A stretch of 64,000 nt of DNA from JANXZS01 sp963797255 (GCA_963797255.1 CAWCOV010000031.1:1-64000); one strand, 5' to 3'. Shown: positions 24,168-33,393, counted from the first letter of the stretch. A program made the numbers and translations. The notes: a model not told the origin generated them from the letters alone.

Positions 24168-26813
24168 CTATTCACATCTCAAAGCCACCATCGGATCCAC
24201 CCGCATGGCTCTCCGACCCGGAATGAAAGTCGCAACAAAGGCCACGGCCAACAGAAAGAATGGCACGGCAATGAATGCGATGGGGTCGTGCGCGCTAAGC
24301 CCAAACATCATGCTGGAGAGGATCCCCGACACGGCGGCACATAGAGCCAGGCCAATGGTCCCACCAACCAGAACCGGGCGCATGGCCTGCCAAAGCACAT
24401 GGCGCATGACTTTTACACCATCAGCGCCCAGGGCCATGCGAATGCCAATGTCACGCACGGATCGACTAACGCTATAAGACACCATTCCGTACACGCCAAT
24501 CGAGCAAAGCAGCAGGGCCAGCGCACCCAGTGCTCCCGAAAGTGCAGCCACGATTCGCGACGGCGCACGCCAGACTTCAAGATAGTCTTCGAGCCGGGTC
24601 GCATCGACAGACACACCAGGGTCGATCGACTGCGCCAAATCGCGAATGCTTTTTGCTACATCCGTGATCGAGGTTGAGTAACGAACCAGTACGTAACTAC
24701 GCGAGTCTTCTTCAGGTCCAATTGGGAAATAAAGATAGCTTGTGTCGAGTTGGCCGAGATGCGCCACCTGGGCGTCTTTGGCCACGCCTATTACGAAATA
24801 TTCGCGGCCTGACTCCTCACGCAATGCTTTCCCAAGTGGGTCCTGCCCCGGCCACAATCTGCGCGCGGTTGACTCCGTTACGATGATCCCAGGCGCCTCA
24901 TGCGCCTCACCCGGTCTGAAGCTTCGGCCCCGCACAATGGGAATGCCGAGTAGTGAAAAATAGTCGGGTGAGATGTGGTTGTATTCCATTAGGACTGTTC
25001 CGCTGCGGCCTGGAACCGTGAACTGTGAGCCACTAAAGTCGTGGCTCAGCGGCGCGCACTCCGCTTGCGCCACCGCGGTCACTCCGGGAATATCTTGAAT
25101 CCGCTCTCGAAACCGCCGCATAAACAGGGTGGCGCGCGTTTGATCGTAACCCTGTCTTCCCAGGTACATGAACATTGTCGCAACGCCCTTGATTTCAAAT
25201 CCGGGATCGACGGTCTGTGCCTGGTAAAGGCCGCGAAGCAGCAATCCAGCAGCAAGTAACAGGACCATGCACACGGCAACTTGTGAGCCGACCAGCAGAT
25301 CGAGGAGAACCCGCCCGTTTTTCTTGCCTGCGCCGAATTGGGTGCCGTCTCCTTTGATTGCGGTGTTCAGATCAGGCCGCGAGCTTCGCAACGCCGGAAC
25401 AAGGCCGAATGCAACTCCCGTGAAAATAGAAAGCGCGAGCGCGTACGCGAGCACCTGCACATTGGGCGCAAAATTCACCGCAATGGGAGGAAAACCACTC
25501 GGCAAGTGAGACGTCACAAGTTGCATGATCCGCGTGAAGGACCAGAACGCAATTACAGATCCAAGCGCGCCGCCGGCAAGGGAGAGTAGGAGACTCTCAG
25601 TCAGCAGTTGGCGGACCAGGCGCCATCGACCCGCACCCATCGACAGGCGAAGCGCAATCTCTTTCTGTCGCACGGAAGCGCGAGCAAGCAGAAGATTGGC
25701 TACGTTCGCGCACGCGATGAGCAGGACCAGAGCAAAAGCGGCAAGGACAACGGAAGCCACAGGAATCAGGAAACGGCGCTGCTCTGGACTCGAGAAGAAC
25801 GTCGCGGCATGGATTGCCAGCGAAGTGGTGCGTTTCGGTCCCGTATGGCGTTGGTCAATGCGCCCTGCAATCACGCCTAGATCCGCACGCACCTCCTGCA
25901 TCGTTACGCCGGGCCGCGTTCGCCCAAGCAAGGCCAGCCAACTCATATTGTCGTTCGAAAGCCGGTCTCTCCCAGGTTCCAGGGCCGGTTGCATTGTGAA
26001 AGGCACCCAGAACGAGCTCGGAATCGGCTCCGTCCCGGTGAATCCCGGACGCGCAATGCCGATCACGGTGAAGGCAGTCTGATTGAAGACGACCTTCTTG
26101 CCGACCAGGAAAGGATCCGCCGCAAATCTGACTCGCCACAGGTCGTCGCTCACCACGGCAACCGCATTCGCACCGCGGCTTGCACAATCGGAATCGACGA
26201 AGCCTCGTCCCTGCGCAGGATGCTCGATCAAAACGTCGAAATAGTTGCAGGACGCTGCAGTCCCGAGAACCTGCCGCACATCCGCACCTCGAAGCGTCGC
26301 GTCAACGTAGGGCTCATAAGCCACCAGCCCGGAGAAGACATGATTGTGATCGCGGTAGTCAAGATATTCAGAGTAGGAAAAATAGGTGGAATCATTGTGG
26401 ATCGAACGATCCCCTCGCCCTTGAAAATGGATGATCTGGTTTACGCTCAACAGCTCCTGCGCGCGCGGAACAGGGAGCAATCGCAATGCCAGCCCGTTCA
26501 AAACCGAAAAGATGCCTACGTTGATTCCGATGCCCAAAGCGATAGCCATCACTGCCGCTACCGTAAGACCTGGGCTTCGCAACAAGGTGCGAATACCGAA
26601 GCGAATATCCTGAAGCAACTGCTCAAGCCACACGACGCTCCATACTTCCCAGGTCTCCTCTTTCACCCGCGTGACGTTACCGAACTTAAGCAGGGCCGCG
26701 TGGCGGGCGTCCTCAGGAGACATCCCCCGGTCTATGTTGTCCTGGGTTTCCCTCGCGAGATGATCACGAATGTCCTGCTCGAGATCAGCCAGCATACGTT
26801 TGCGCCGCATCAT
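24168..26813 (-). CDS. MacB/FtsX-type permease, acidobacterial duplicated orphan permease family
   Basis: An 881-residue membrane protein. It begins with a cytoplasmic permease-prefix domain (DLEQDIRDHLARETQDNIDRG, SPEDARHAALLKFGN), then two copies of the MacB periplasmic plus FtsX permease unit. First-unit markers are VAAVMAIALGIGINVGIFSV and VANLLLARASVRQKEIALRL. Second-unit markers are IGVYGMVSYSVSRSVRDIGI and the C-terminal PGRRAMRVDPMVALRCE. There is no ATPase gene nearby, which is normal for this family and the reason for the word orphan. ATG 26813 overlaps the PadR stop. Its substrate is unknown; relatives are tied to export or envelope stress. Confidence 0.92.
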   Translation of the reverse strand: MMRRKRMLADLEQDIRDHLARETQDNIDRGMSPEDARHAALLKFGNVTRVKEETWEVWSVVWLEQLLQDIRFGIRTLLRSPGLTVAAVMAIALGIGINVGIFSVLNGLALRLLPVPRAQELLSVNQIIHFQGRGDRSIHNDSTYFSYSEYLDYRDHNHVFSGLVAYEPYVDATLRGADVRQVLGTAASCNYFDVLIEHPAQGRGFVDSDCASRGANAVAVVSDDLWRVRFAADPFLVGKKVVFNQTAFTVIGIARPGFTGTEPIPSSFWVPFTMQPALEPGRDRLSNDNMSWLALLGRTRPGVTMQEVRADLGVIAGRIDQRHTGPKRTTSLAIHAATFFSSPEQRRFLIPVASVVLAAFALVLLIACANVANLLLARASVRQKEIALRLSMGAGRWRLVRQLLTESLLLSLAGGALGSVIAFWSFTRIMQLVTSHLPSGFPPIAVNFAPNVQVLAYALALSIFTGVAFGLVPALRSSRPDLNTAIKGDGTQFGAGKKNGRVLLDLLVGSQVAVCMVLLLAAGLLLRGLYQAQTVDPGFEIKGVATMFMYLGRQGYDQTRATLFMRRFRERIQDIPGVTAVAQAECAPLSHDFSGSQFTVPGRSGTVLMEYNHISPDYFSLLGIPIVRGRSFRPGEAHEAPGIIVTESTARRLWPGQDPLGKALREESGREYFVIGVAKDAQVAHLGQLDTSYLYFPIGPEEDSRSYVLVRYSTSITDVAKSIRDLAQSIDPGVSVDATRLEDYLEVWRAPSRIVAALSGALGALALLLCSIGVYGMVSYSVSRSVRDIGIRMALGADGVKVMRHVLWQAMRPVLVGGTIGLALCAAVSGILSSMMFGLSAHDPIAFIAVPFFLLAVAFVATFIPGRRAMRVDPMVALRCE

Positions 26814-27169
26814 GCTTTCTCCTGCTCTCCCGGCTTGAGAATTTGCGCGATTGCCTGGGCGAGCTTTCCCCACTTAGTGGTTTCTACCGTTAACTGTCGC
26901 CTGCCTTTAGCTGTCAGTGCATAGAACTTTGCACGGCGATTGTTTTCCGAAGTTCCCTCTTCGGCGGAAATCCATCGCCGCCTGATCAACCGGTGAAGCG
27001 CCGGATAGAGCGACCCCTGTTCAACCTGGAGCACCTCGTCGGATCGGAATTCGATCGCCTTTGCAATGGCGTGACCGTGCATGGGACCGAGTTGCAGGGT
27101 GCGCAGAATCAGGAGATCCAATGTCCCCTGGAGGAGTTCGATTCGTTCATTCTGTTCTTTAGTAGACAT
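26810..27169 (-). CDS. PadR-family transcriptional regulator
   Basis: A 119-residue winged-helix repressor of the short PadR type (LLQGTLDLLILRTLQLGPMHGHAIAK, LQVEQGSLYPALHRLIRRRW, KFYALTAKGRRQL). It precedes and overlaps the orphan permease gene (ATGA), so it very probably regulates that operon. A 9-bp inverted repeat straddles its start codon and is the obvious operator candidate. Confidence 0.93.
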   Translation of the reverse strand: MSTKEQNERIELLQGTLDLLILRTLQLGPMHGHAIAKAIEFRSDEVLQVEQGSLYPALHRLIRRRWISAEEGTSENNRRAKFYALTAKGRRQLTVETTKWGKLAQAIAQILKPGEQEKA

Positions 27170-27204
27170 TCTAGGTGAAAATACTGCGCTTCAGGTAGAA
27201 TGTC
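27165..27204. promoter_or_regulatory. Candidate PadR operator
   Basis: GACATTCTA (27165-27173) and TAGAATGTC (27196-27204) are perfect 9-bp inverted arms 22 bp apart. The left arm contains the PadR start codon. This fits autoregulation of the padR-permease operon; binding is inferred. Confidence 0.5.
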
Positions 27205-27483
27205 AAGGTGAGCCCGGTTAACTCTCAGTCGGACTATTTGTCGTCCGGTGTGGGATGGCATCCCACAAGTTCACACGCTACTAGTCAAGTAAGGTAAATT
27301 CCGCGGTTTGAAGCTTGTCGCTCGTGAATTGGTGATGGAACCGTCTGACAAGAAGTTGACCGAGATCCGCCCATCAGCCACGATTCCATCCGACGCGCCC
27401 GTTGAAAACCGAAAGAAAAATCTCAACTCACAGCGCTCAAATCGAAGGACCTGCTGTATTGTGATACACGCGAGGATGGTTCG
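27205..27483. other. Divergent intergenic region, no further recognised feature
   Basis: The gap between the PadR gene and the divergent cupin gene. Apart from the operator candidate at its left end I see no repeat, small gene or clear promoter. Confidence 0.35.
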
Positions 27484-28095
27484 ATGAAACACCCTGAGCC
27501 GGACGGCCCACCGGATCGCAGGCCCATCGCTATTGGCGAGATCTGGGAGAACCCCGTCACCCGGGAATACGCAACCGTCATCGAGCTTCCCTGGCACAAC
27601 AAAGAGGGCCGCGGCGTTGCCGAGCTGAGCGCACTTGTCGGCGCGCGTGTCATGGGAGAGCACCTCCATCCTTCCATCGTCGAGCGCTTCACGCCGCTCG
27701 AAGGGGAACTCACCATAAAGCGCAACGGACAGACCAGTATTCTCGCTTGTGGCGAAACGGCCGTCATCGAGCCCGGGGTGTGGCACGACTGGTGGAACGC
27801 GACAGACCACGACATTCGAGTACGCGTCGAAGTCACACCCGGCGAGCGCTTCGTGCACATGATTGAGACTTTCTTCGGCCTCGCGCGTCTCGGACACACT
27901 ACCAGTAAAGGCATGCCCTATCCGCTGCAACTCGCACTCTGCGCGAGGGAGTTCTCGGACGTGGTCGTGTTCCGTGAGCCGCCGCCCTTAGTCCAGCGCG
28001 CCATTTTTGGCACACTCGCACCCATTGCACGCTGGCGCGGCTATCGCGCAACCTATCCGCAGCTTTCCCGCGCCACCCTGGCCCCGCGTGTTTAA
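27484..28095 (+). CDS. Cupin-domain protein
   Basis: A 203-residue protein whose middle is a cupin barrel: metal-ligand motif GEHLHPSIVERFTPLEGEL and second motif VIEPGVWHDWWNATD. The C-terminal 70 residues are helical and not recognised. Cupins of this size include sugar isomerases, oxidases and binding proteins, so the reaction is open. GAGG lies a few bases before the ATG. It is divergent from the PadR gene. Confidence 0.8.
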   Translation: MKHPEPDGPPDRRPIAIGEIWENPVTREYATVIELPWHNKEGRGVAELSALVGARVMGEHLHPSIVERFTPLEGELTIKRNGQTSILACGETAVIEPGVWHDWWNATDHDIRVRVEVTPGERFVHMIETFFGLARLGHTTSKGMPYPLQLALCAREFSDVVVFREPPPLVQRAIFGTLAPIARWRGYRATYPQLSRATLAPRV

Positions 28096-28329
28096 CTCTG
28101 CGAGGGACGCGCTGTCAAGCCAGCGCCGCAGTGACTTCTGGAATTAGAAGGGGCAGAACCGCCTTATGATGTGGTTTTGAATTGGGAGCGGTCACGATTG
28201 ATGCTGAGGATATTTTCCTGGGGAATTTCGTTATTTCCGGTTAGCCCACGACTCACCAACAACGCAATCTTGGAAAGCGTCGAGGCTTCTAAAGCGTTTG
28301 GCCAACACCTTTGATTGAGGAGGGTTTAA

Positions 28330-28890
28330 ATGGCGGAAGAAACGACTTCAAATACGCACCAGCAACGCCTGCGCGAAAGGGCCGCCGATGAGTTCAAAAG
28401 GTTTGTCGTAATCTTCCTATACCTTTGGGTTGTCTTCTCGTTGCTGTCTGTCTACAAGAGCCTCATCCTGTTAGAGCACCATTTGGATTATCAGGAACAC
28501 TCCTTTGCGATGATCAACGCGTTCATTTTCGCCAAGGTTCTGCTTATCGGTGAGAATCTTCACCTGGGGACGCGATTTAGCGATAAGCCGCTCATCTATC
28601 CCGTTCTGCACAAGTGCTTCGTGTTCACTGTGGTGCTCCTCTGCTTTCACATCTCAGAGAGCGTCCTGGTGGGAGTGTGGCATGGAAAAACAGTTGCGGA
28701 CAGCTTTCCGCCGCTAATGGGTGGGGGTGTGCAAGGCGTCCTGTCGGTGAGTGTCATATGTTTTATCGTTTTGTTACCGTTCTTCGCATTCAGAGAGGTT
28801 AGCCGGATAGTCGGCCGCAGGGAGATGTGGGGTGTGTTTTTCCAACGCAGAGGGAACGACTCCGGCCTGGAGGGGTTGGGGCGGCCATAA
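28330..28890 (+). CDS. Multi-pass membrane protein of unknown function
   Basis: A 186-residue protein with four hydrophobic helices (FVVIFLYLWVVFSLLSVY, MINAFIFAKVLLI, CFVFTVVLLCFHI, SVSVICFIVLLPFFAF) and a charged N terminus (QQRLRERAADEFKRF). It is a family I have seen only as hypothetical. A strong GAGGAGG precedes the ATG. The next gene, an outer-membrane protein candidate, follows after 92 bp. Confidence 0.7.
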   Translation: MAEETTSNTHQQRLRERAADEFKRFVVIFLYLWVVFSLLSVYKSLILLEHHLDYQEHSFAMINAFIFAKVLLIGENLHLGTRFSDKPLIYPVLHKCFVFTVVLLCFHISESVLVGVWHGKTVADSFPPLMGGGVQGVLSVSVICFIVLLPFFAFREVSRIVGRREMWGVFFQRRGNDSGLEGLGRP

Positions 28891-28982
28891 GCCACGCGCC
28901 GGGATTGGTCGCAGGACGGTATCGAGGACATCAAGAAGGCCACCAGCAGTCTTGAACCCTAGACGCTTTTGAGGATGCGACA

Positions 28983-29918
28983 TTGTTCAAGTGCGTATTA
29001 TCGGCAGCCATGGCAATGTGTTCCCTCCAGGCACTCATGGCGCAGGATCTCTCTCCGCGTGCCTACCTGATCACGCCAATTAAAGCGAATGTGATTACGT
29101 TAACGTGGTCTTTCTACAACGGCACGAATAACTTCGATGGTGCAATTCCGATCGACGGCGCCAAGGGGACGTACAACGTTCCCATCCTCAGCTACTACCA
29201 TTCGTTCGACTTCTTCGGCCGTTCGGCGAATGTCATCGCCTCTTTGCCTTATGGAGTGGGAAACTTTCGGGGAACGATAACCGGCGTGGAAGGGCACCTT
29301 TACCGTTCCGGTCTGCTGGATTCGGTCTATCGCTTCTCCGTGAACCTTAAGGGTGGTCCGGCATTACCCCCGCAGAAATTCATCCATTGGAGGCAAAAAG
29401 TCTTGTTGGGTGCCAGTCTAAAAGTAATAGCTCCGACCGGCCAGTACGATCCGACGAAGCTCATCAACTGGGGATCCAACCGCTGGGGCTTCAAACCGGA
29501 ATTTGGCTATTCCCAACGTTGGAGCGGCAAGTGGATTCTCGATGCGTACGCGGGAGTGTGGCTCTTCACCACGAATTCCGATTTCTGGTCTCGCAACATC
29601 TACTATCCGGGCACCAGATCCCAATCGCAGTCTCCGATGGGCTCCTTTGAAGGGCACTTGAGCTACAGCTTCAAACCGCGGCTCTGGGCCTCGCTTGATG
29701 GCAATTACTGGTTCGGCGGGAAAACAAGTGTGAACGGCGTAGAAAACCCTTTCACCCGAGCGTCCAACTCGCGCATCGGAGGTACGGTCGCGATCCCATT
29801 TACTGGGCACCAGGCCTTGAAATTCAGCTACAGCGATGGCACCTATATCCGATATGGCGGTAATTATCAGAACGTCTCAATCGCGTGGCAATACTCCTGG
29901 CTGGGAAGTTCGAACTAG
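28983..29918 (+). CDS. Outer-membrane beta-barrel, phenol-degradation MetA-like transporter family
   Basis: A 311-residue protein with a signal peptide (LSAAMAMCSLQALMAQ), then alternating beta-strand segments rich in aromatic residues and a C-terminal aromatic strand (VSIAWQYSWLG). The pattern RAYLITPIKANVITLTWSF, IASLPYGVG, LKVIAPTGQYDP and GFKPEFGYSQRW is typical of the family named after MetA of phenol degradation, presumed outer-membrane channels. The start is TTG with GAGG upstream. No aromatic catabolic genes are adjacent, so the substrate is not implied. Confidence 0.75.
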   Translation: MFKCVLSAAMAMCSLQALMAQDLSPRAYLITPIKANVITLTWSFYNGTNNFDGAIPIDGAKGTYNVPILSYYHSFDFFGRSANVIASLPYGVGNFRGTITGVEGHLYRSGLLDSVYRFSVNLKGGPALPPQKFIHWRQKVLLGASLKVIAPTGQYDPTKLINWGSNRWGFKPEFGYSQRWSGKWILDAYAGVWLFTTNSDFWSRNIYYPGTRSQSQSPMGSFEGHLSYSFKPRLWASLDGNYWFGGKTSVNGVENPFTRASNSRIGGTVAIPFTGHQALKFSYSDGTYIRYGGNYQNVSIAWQYSWLGSSN

Positions 29919-30049
29919 CAGATTCGCCTCGTCAACGCTTCGTGAACCTTCCGTCATATCCCATCGCCTGCACTGTTGATGCGAAAATCGCCAAGGCACT
30001 CGTCGAGCCATCAGGGCGGAAATTAAGATTCCTGGCGTGTAACCGCCTA

Positions 30050-30103
30050 CTCGGAAATAACCCCAAAACAGGTAGAGTCGTGTTCGCTCGAGTTATTTCC
30101 GAG
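30050..30103. promoter_or_regulatory. 12-bp perfect inverted repeat
   Basis: CTCGGAAATAAC (30050-30061) and GTTATTTCCGAG (30092-30103) pair perfectly across a 30-base loop. It lies in the 403 bp gap after the beta-barrel gene. The gap otherwise holds nothing I recognise. It could be a terminator-like hairpin or the ends of a tiny mobile remnant. Confidence 0.45.
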
Positions 30104-30321
30104 CGCCCACAAATCCACCAACACCCCGAAATGCGCACCCACTCCACCACCCAACAGACAGCGGCCGGATCACCGCCAATTGCAGAAGTTTCAAGACTGG
30201 TCGGAAACCACCTGAATGGGTCAAGGGAAGAGACGAGTCGCTGCAGAAGCCGAGTGTGCGACCACCCATTCGTCAGTAGACGGCTTGCGTCAAATCCTTT
30301 TTCAATGTCTGTGACATGAAG

Positions 30322-30582
30322 TCATTTCTTTCGCCCTTGAATTGCAAAGTAGATCCAGCATCCCACCATGCAACCGACCACGCCGGAAAGAAAATGAAGA
30401 ACCTCGTGCGAATACATATGTTCCCACCTCAATTCGAGCCAAACATGCCACAGATGATGAGCCTGAAGAAACTGGACGAGTCGAGGTGGCGTTGGCGCGC
30501 GCCACAATTCGTCGGCCAGACTCAGAGAGCCAAGAAGCGCGAGGAAGACGATCAGTCCGTCGGGGAAAACGCGTACCTTCAT
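30322..30582 (-). CDS. Small membrane protein (probable gene)
   Basis: An 86-residue reading frame with two hydrophobic helices (DGLIVFLALLGSLSLADEL and FLSGVVGCMVGCWIYFAI) joined by a Trp/His-rich linker (HHLWHVWLELRWEHMYSHE). The composition is that of a real membrane protein, unlike the overlapping frame on the other strand. The family is unknown. The ribosome site is weak, so it is given as probable. Confidence 0.5.
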   Translation of the reverse strand: MKVRVFPDGLIVFLALLGSLSLADELWRAPTPPRLVQFLQAHHLWHVWLELRWEHMYSHEVLHFLSGVVGCMVGCWIYFAIQGRKK

Positions 30583-30786
30583 GTTGAGCCTGAAGAGAGT
30601 TTAGCTGATTGGTCTTCACCGCCACAGCGCCTGTGGCTCGATCTGACAAGGCTCCGAAGCCGACTAGCGAAAAAGCGTGAGTCGGTTCGCATCCGGCGTG
30701 TATCACCGGCAATCTAGAAATTATCCGAGGTCAATTGTTACTTCCCGCAGAGCGCGCATCCCCTCAGTAGTGATGGACGGTCTACG

Positions 30787-30856
30787 AAGAGGCAGACCGA
30801 AATTCACATCAGCCGCACCCAAAACGCGCCGTCTGCGCGAACTCTTTAATCTCTAA
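30787..30856 (+). pseudogene. 3' end remnant of a LytTR response regulator
   Basis: The sequence reads K-R-Q-T-E-I-H-I-S-R-T-Q, then, after one extra A at about 30823, T-R-R-L-R-E-L-F-N-L and a TAA stop. This matches the last 22 residues of the intact LytTR gene at 17508-18341 (KKQTEIPVSRTQ, TRRLRELFNL). No recognisable LytTR sequence lies upstream. The frameshift and isolation show a dead fragment. Confidence 0.8.
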
Positions 30857-30884
30857 TCTGAGCATTCGGTGAAGGACAGAGCAC

Positions 30885-30955
30885 GCCCGCCGCCTACCCG
30901 TTCGCAGGCGGAATTTTCTGATTAAATCGAACAGATTCCCCGGATCGTGCTTTCA
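30885..30955 (-). pseudogene. 3' end remnant of the FAD-linked oxidoreductase
   Basis: On the minus strand it reads H-D-P-G-N-L-F, then, after loss of one base, R-F-N-Q-K-I-P-P-A-N-G and a TAG stop (30894-30896). This parallels the C terminus of the intact gene at 31803 (YDPGNLFRFNQNIPPSKG), and similarity continues a few bases past the stop. It lies on the far side of the SDR gene in the same orientation as the intact copy. Confidence 0.8.
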
Positions 30956-31011
30956 TGAATCACGCCGTAATGTTATGTTCGCCATTTCTGTTACCTGAAG
31001 CAGTTTCACTC

Positions 31012-31779
31012 CTAGCGCATGACATAGCCACCGTCGACCGAGATCGACTGGCCGGTAACGTAGCTGGCTGCTGAGCTGCAAAGCCACAGAACGGCATCGG
31101 CGATCTCCTCGGGCCGTCCGAGTCGTGCCATCGGTACAAAGGCCTTCAGCATCGCATTCAACTCGTCACCCTGGCCTTCAGCGATCATCTTGTCGGACAT
31201 GGGCGTTTGAATCATGCCGGGACACACGTCGTTCACGCGAATGCCACGCGTTGCATATTCGAGAGCCGCGCTCTTGGTGAATCCGATCACTCCGTGCTTT
31301 GCGGCATGGTAGATGCCGCGTCGGTTTCCGCCTAAAAGACCTCCAAGCGAAGAGCAGTTGACGATGGCCCCGCTGCCTTGCTCGCGCATCTGTTGCAGTT
31401 CGAACTTCATGCAACTCCAGACGCCGCGAAGGTTGATGCCCATGACGCGATCATAATCGTCGCGGGGAGAGTCAGCGGTTTCAGCGAGCACGCCTTGAAC
31501 ACCCGCGTTGTTGTAGGCTGCATCAAGCCGTCCAAAGGTGGCGACGGTCTGCTTCACCATGGCTTCTACCTGCGCGTCCTCCGACACGTCACAGCGGATG
31601 GCCAATGTTTTATGACCTCTGTCGGCAAGGTCTTTGGCTGCTGCCCGCACTTCTTTTTCGTTCCAGTCGGCCAGAGCCACAGAAGCACCTGCCTCGGCAA
31701 ACGCCTTGGCTGTCGCGAGACCCAACCCCGATGCGGCGCCTGTAACGAGTGCAACTTGGTTTTCAAACGATATCTTCAT
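31012..31779 (-). CDS. Short-chain dehydrogenase/reductase (classical SDR)
   Basis: A 255-residue NAD(P)-dependent oxidoreductase. It has the cofactor motif VTGAASGLGLATA, the NNAG motif, catalytic Ser in IVNCSSLGGLLGG, YxxxK in YHAAKHG and the C-terminal YVTGQSISVDGGYVMR. All catalytic residues are present; the acidic residue after strand 2 (ADWNE) favours NAD(H). GGAGGAAAT precedes the ATG. It lies 23 bp after the FAD oxidoreductase gene on the same strand, so the two are probably co-transcribed. The substrate is unknown. Confidence 0.92.
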   Translation of the reverse strand: MKISFENQVALVTGAASGLGLATAKAFAEAGASVALADWNEKEVRAAAKDLADRGHKTLAIRCDVSEDAQVEAMVKQTVATFGRLDAAYNNAGVQGVLAETADSPRDDYDRVMGINLRGVWSCMKFELQQMREQGSGAIVNCSSLGGLLGGNRRGIYHAAKHGVIGFTKSAALEYATRGIRVNDVCPGMIQTPMSDKMIAEGQGDELNAMLKAFVPMARLGRPEEIADAVLWLCSSAASYVTGQSISVDGGYVMR

Positions 31780-31802
31780 GAGTGATTTCCTCCCCCCGCC
31801 AC

Positions 31803-33164
31803 CTACCCCTTCGATGGCGGAATGTTCTGATTAAACCGGAACAGATTCCCCGGATCATACTGTGCTTTGATCGCCGCAAGCCGCTGGAAGCGCGCGTCGC
31901 TGTACGCCGCATGCACATCCTCTCCCGCCGACAAATAATTTACATACGCGCCGCCAGTTGAGTACGGAAGAATCTTCTGCCAGGCATCCCGCGCCCACTC
32001 CGTCTGTTCCCTGTCAATCGAGGCATCGTTCGAAATCGCCAGGATACCCAGGTTGAACATCGCATCGCGGTGTCCGAAGGCCGTGGCGTCATTGCCTACC
32101 CGCGCGACCGCGCCTCCGTAGGTCTCAAACATGATGGTGTTCAATGGCGAAGGCGAATCGCTCGCAGCTTCAATCATCATGTCGATCACGTCGTCCGTCA
32201 GACTCTTCAGAAATGCCGATTTCCAGTAATGACGCATTCCCTTCGGATAAGACGCATCCACCTGCCGCTGCATGGCGCAGTACGGCACGCGCGCAACCGT
32301 GTCCGCCAGCACCGATCCCAGCTCGCGAAGTCGCCCAGCCGCGCGTTCGCCCTCCCCTTTTGTCCCGATATCGCTCACCACCACACCCACGATCTTTCCG
32401 CCATCCGGTGCAGGCAGAATTGCAGAGATCATCGTCATCTCGTCGCTCGCTTCCAGGGTGAGTTCGCGAAAACGCTGCAGCACCCTCTTCGACATCTCAA
32501 ACGGAAACGCAATCATCCCGCTCAAAACTTCCCGCACGGGATGGAGCTGATATTCCAACGCCGTTGCCACTCCGAAATTCCCTCCACCCCCGCGCAGCGC
32601 CCAGAAAAGGTCGGGATGACTCTCCGCACTCGCAGTCACCATCTCACCCGAGGCCGTCACCACATCAGCCGAAAGCAGATTGTCGCAAGCCATTCCGTAA
32701 CGCCGCGACAAGTAGCCATAACCCCCGCCAAGCGTCAGACCCGCGATGCCCGTGGTCGAGATCGCCCCACCCGGCGACGCCAGCCCAAAGGCCTGCGTCT
32801 CGTGATCGTATTCACACCACAATGCGCCGCCTCCAGCGCGTGCTCTGCGTTCCGTTGGATCCACCCGGACCGACTTGAAGTTCGCAAGGTCGATGACGAT
32901 GCCGCCATCGCACACCGCGCTTCCCGACACATTGTGACCACCGCACCGGATCGCAACCGGCAGTCCGCATTCGCCCGCGAACCGCACCGTCGCCATCACG
33001 TCCGCGACCCCCGCCGCACATACAATCGCTGCCGGCCGCCGGTCAATCATTCCGTTCCACACCTGCCGCGACTCATCGTAGCCGTCGCCGTCCGGCAGAT
33101 GAACCGTGCCCCGAACCACGCTTTTCAAGGCATTCCGATCTATCGTCTCAAGTGCAAGAGTCAT
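31803..33164 (-). CDS. FAD-linked oxidoreductase, berberine-bridge-enzyme-like
   Basis: A 453-residue flavoprotein with the PCMH-type FAD domain: IRCGGHNVSGSAV with the His that normally carries covalent FAD, then GGGALWCEYDHETQAFGLA and TLGGGYGYLSRRYGMACDNL. It ends with the BBE C-terminal motif YDPGNLFRFNQNIPP. The second cysteine for bicovalent FAD is not evident. Family members oxidise sugars, alkaloids or other alcohols. GGAGGAATTCG precedes the ATG. The SDR gene follows 23 bp downstream, suggesting a two-step oxidation, which is inference. Confidence 0.9.
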   Translation of the reverse strand: MTLALETIDRNALKSVVRGTVHLPDGDGYDESRQVWNGMIDRRPAAIVCAAGVADVMATVRFAGECGLPVAIRCGGHNVSGSAVCDGGIVIDLANFKSVRVDPTERRARAGGGALWCEYDHETQAFGLASPGGAISTTGIAGLTLGGGYGYLSRRYGMACDNLLSADVVTASGEMVTASAESHPDLFWALRGGGGNFGVATALEYQLHPVREVLSGMIAFPFEMSKRVLQRFRELTLEASDEMTMISAILPAPDGGKIVGVVVSDIGTKGEGERAAGRLRELGSVLADTVARVPYCAMQRQVDASYPKGMRHYWKSAFLKSLTDDVIDMMIEAASDSPSPLNTIMFETYGGAVARVGNDATAFGHRDAMFNLGILAISNDASIDREQTEWARDAWQKILPYSTGGAYVNYLSAGEDVHAAYSDARFQRLAAIKAQYDPGNLFRFNQNIPPSKG

Positions 33165-33393
33165 TCGAATTCCTCCAGTACGGCTAACGCGTCCATCCGC
33201 ACATTAGGCTGGGAAACATTTTTTTTGAGCAATCACTGTTACAGAGAAGTGTGAAGTCTGACAACGGCACACGGATAGTCGGGAGAGTATCACTTCGTCC
33301 GCAATAACGGTAAGAAGAAACGCCATTCCCAGCGCCGAGCAACTTCGCGTTCCGCTATCATCTAGAGTTCATCGATTTCAGAAAGAGAACGAC

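Noticed and set aside
27271..27930. A 219-codon minus-strand frame
   Set aside because: Antisense to the cupin gene, whose metal-binding motifs are intact.
30316..30717. A 133-codon plus-strand frame
   Set aside because: It overlaps the minus-strand frame with two clear membrane helices. Its own composition is charged and featureless.
32070..33254. A 394-codon plus-strand frame
   Set aside because: Antisense to the FAD oxidoreductase gene, which has clear motifs and a strong ribosome site.
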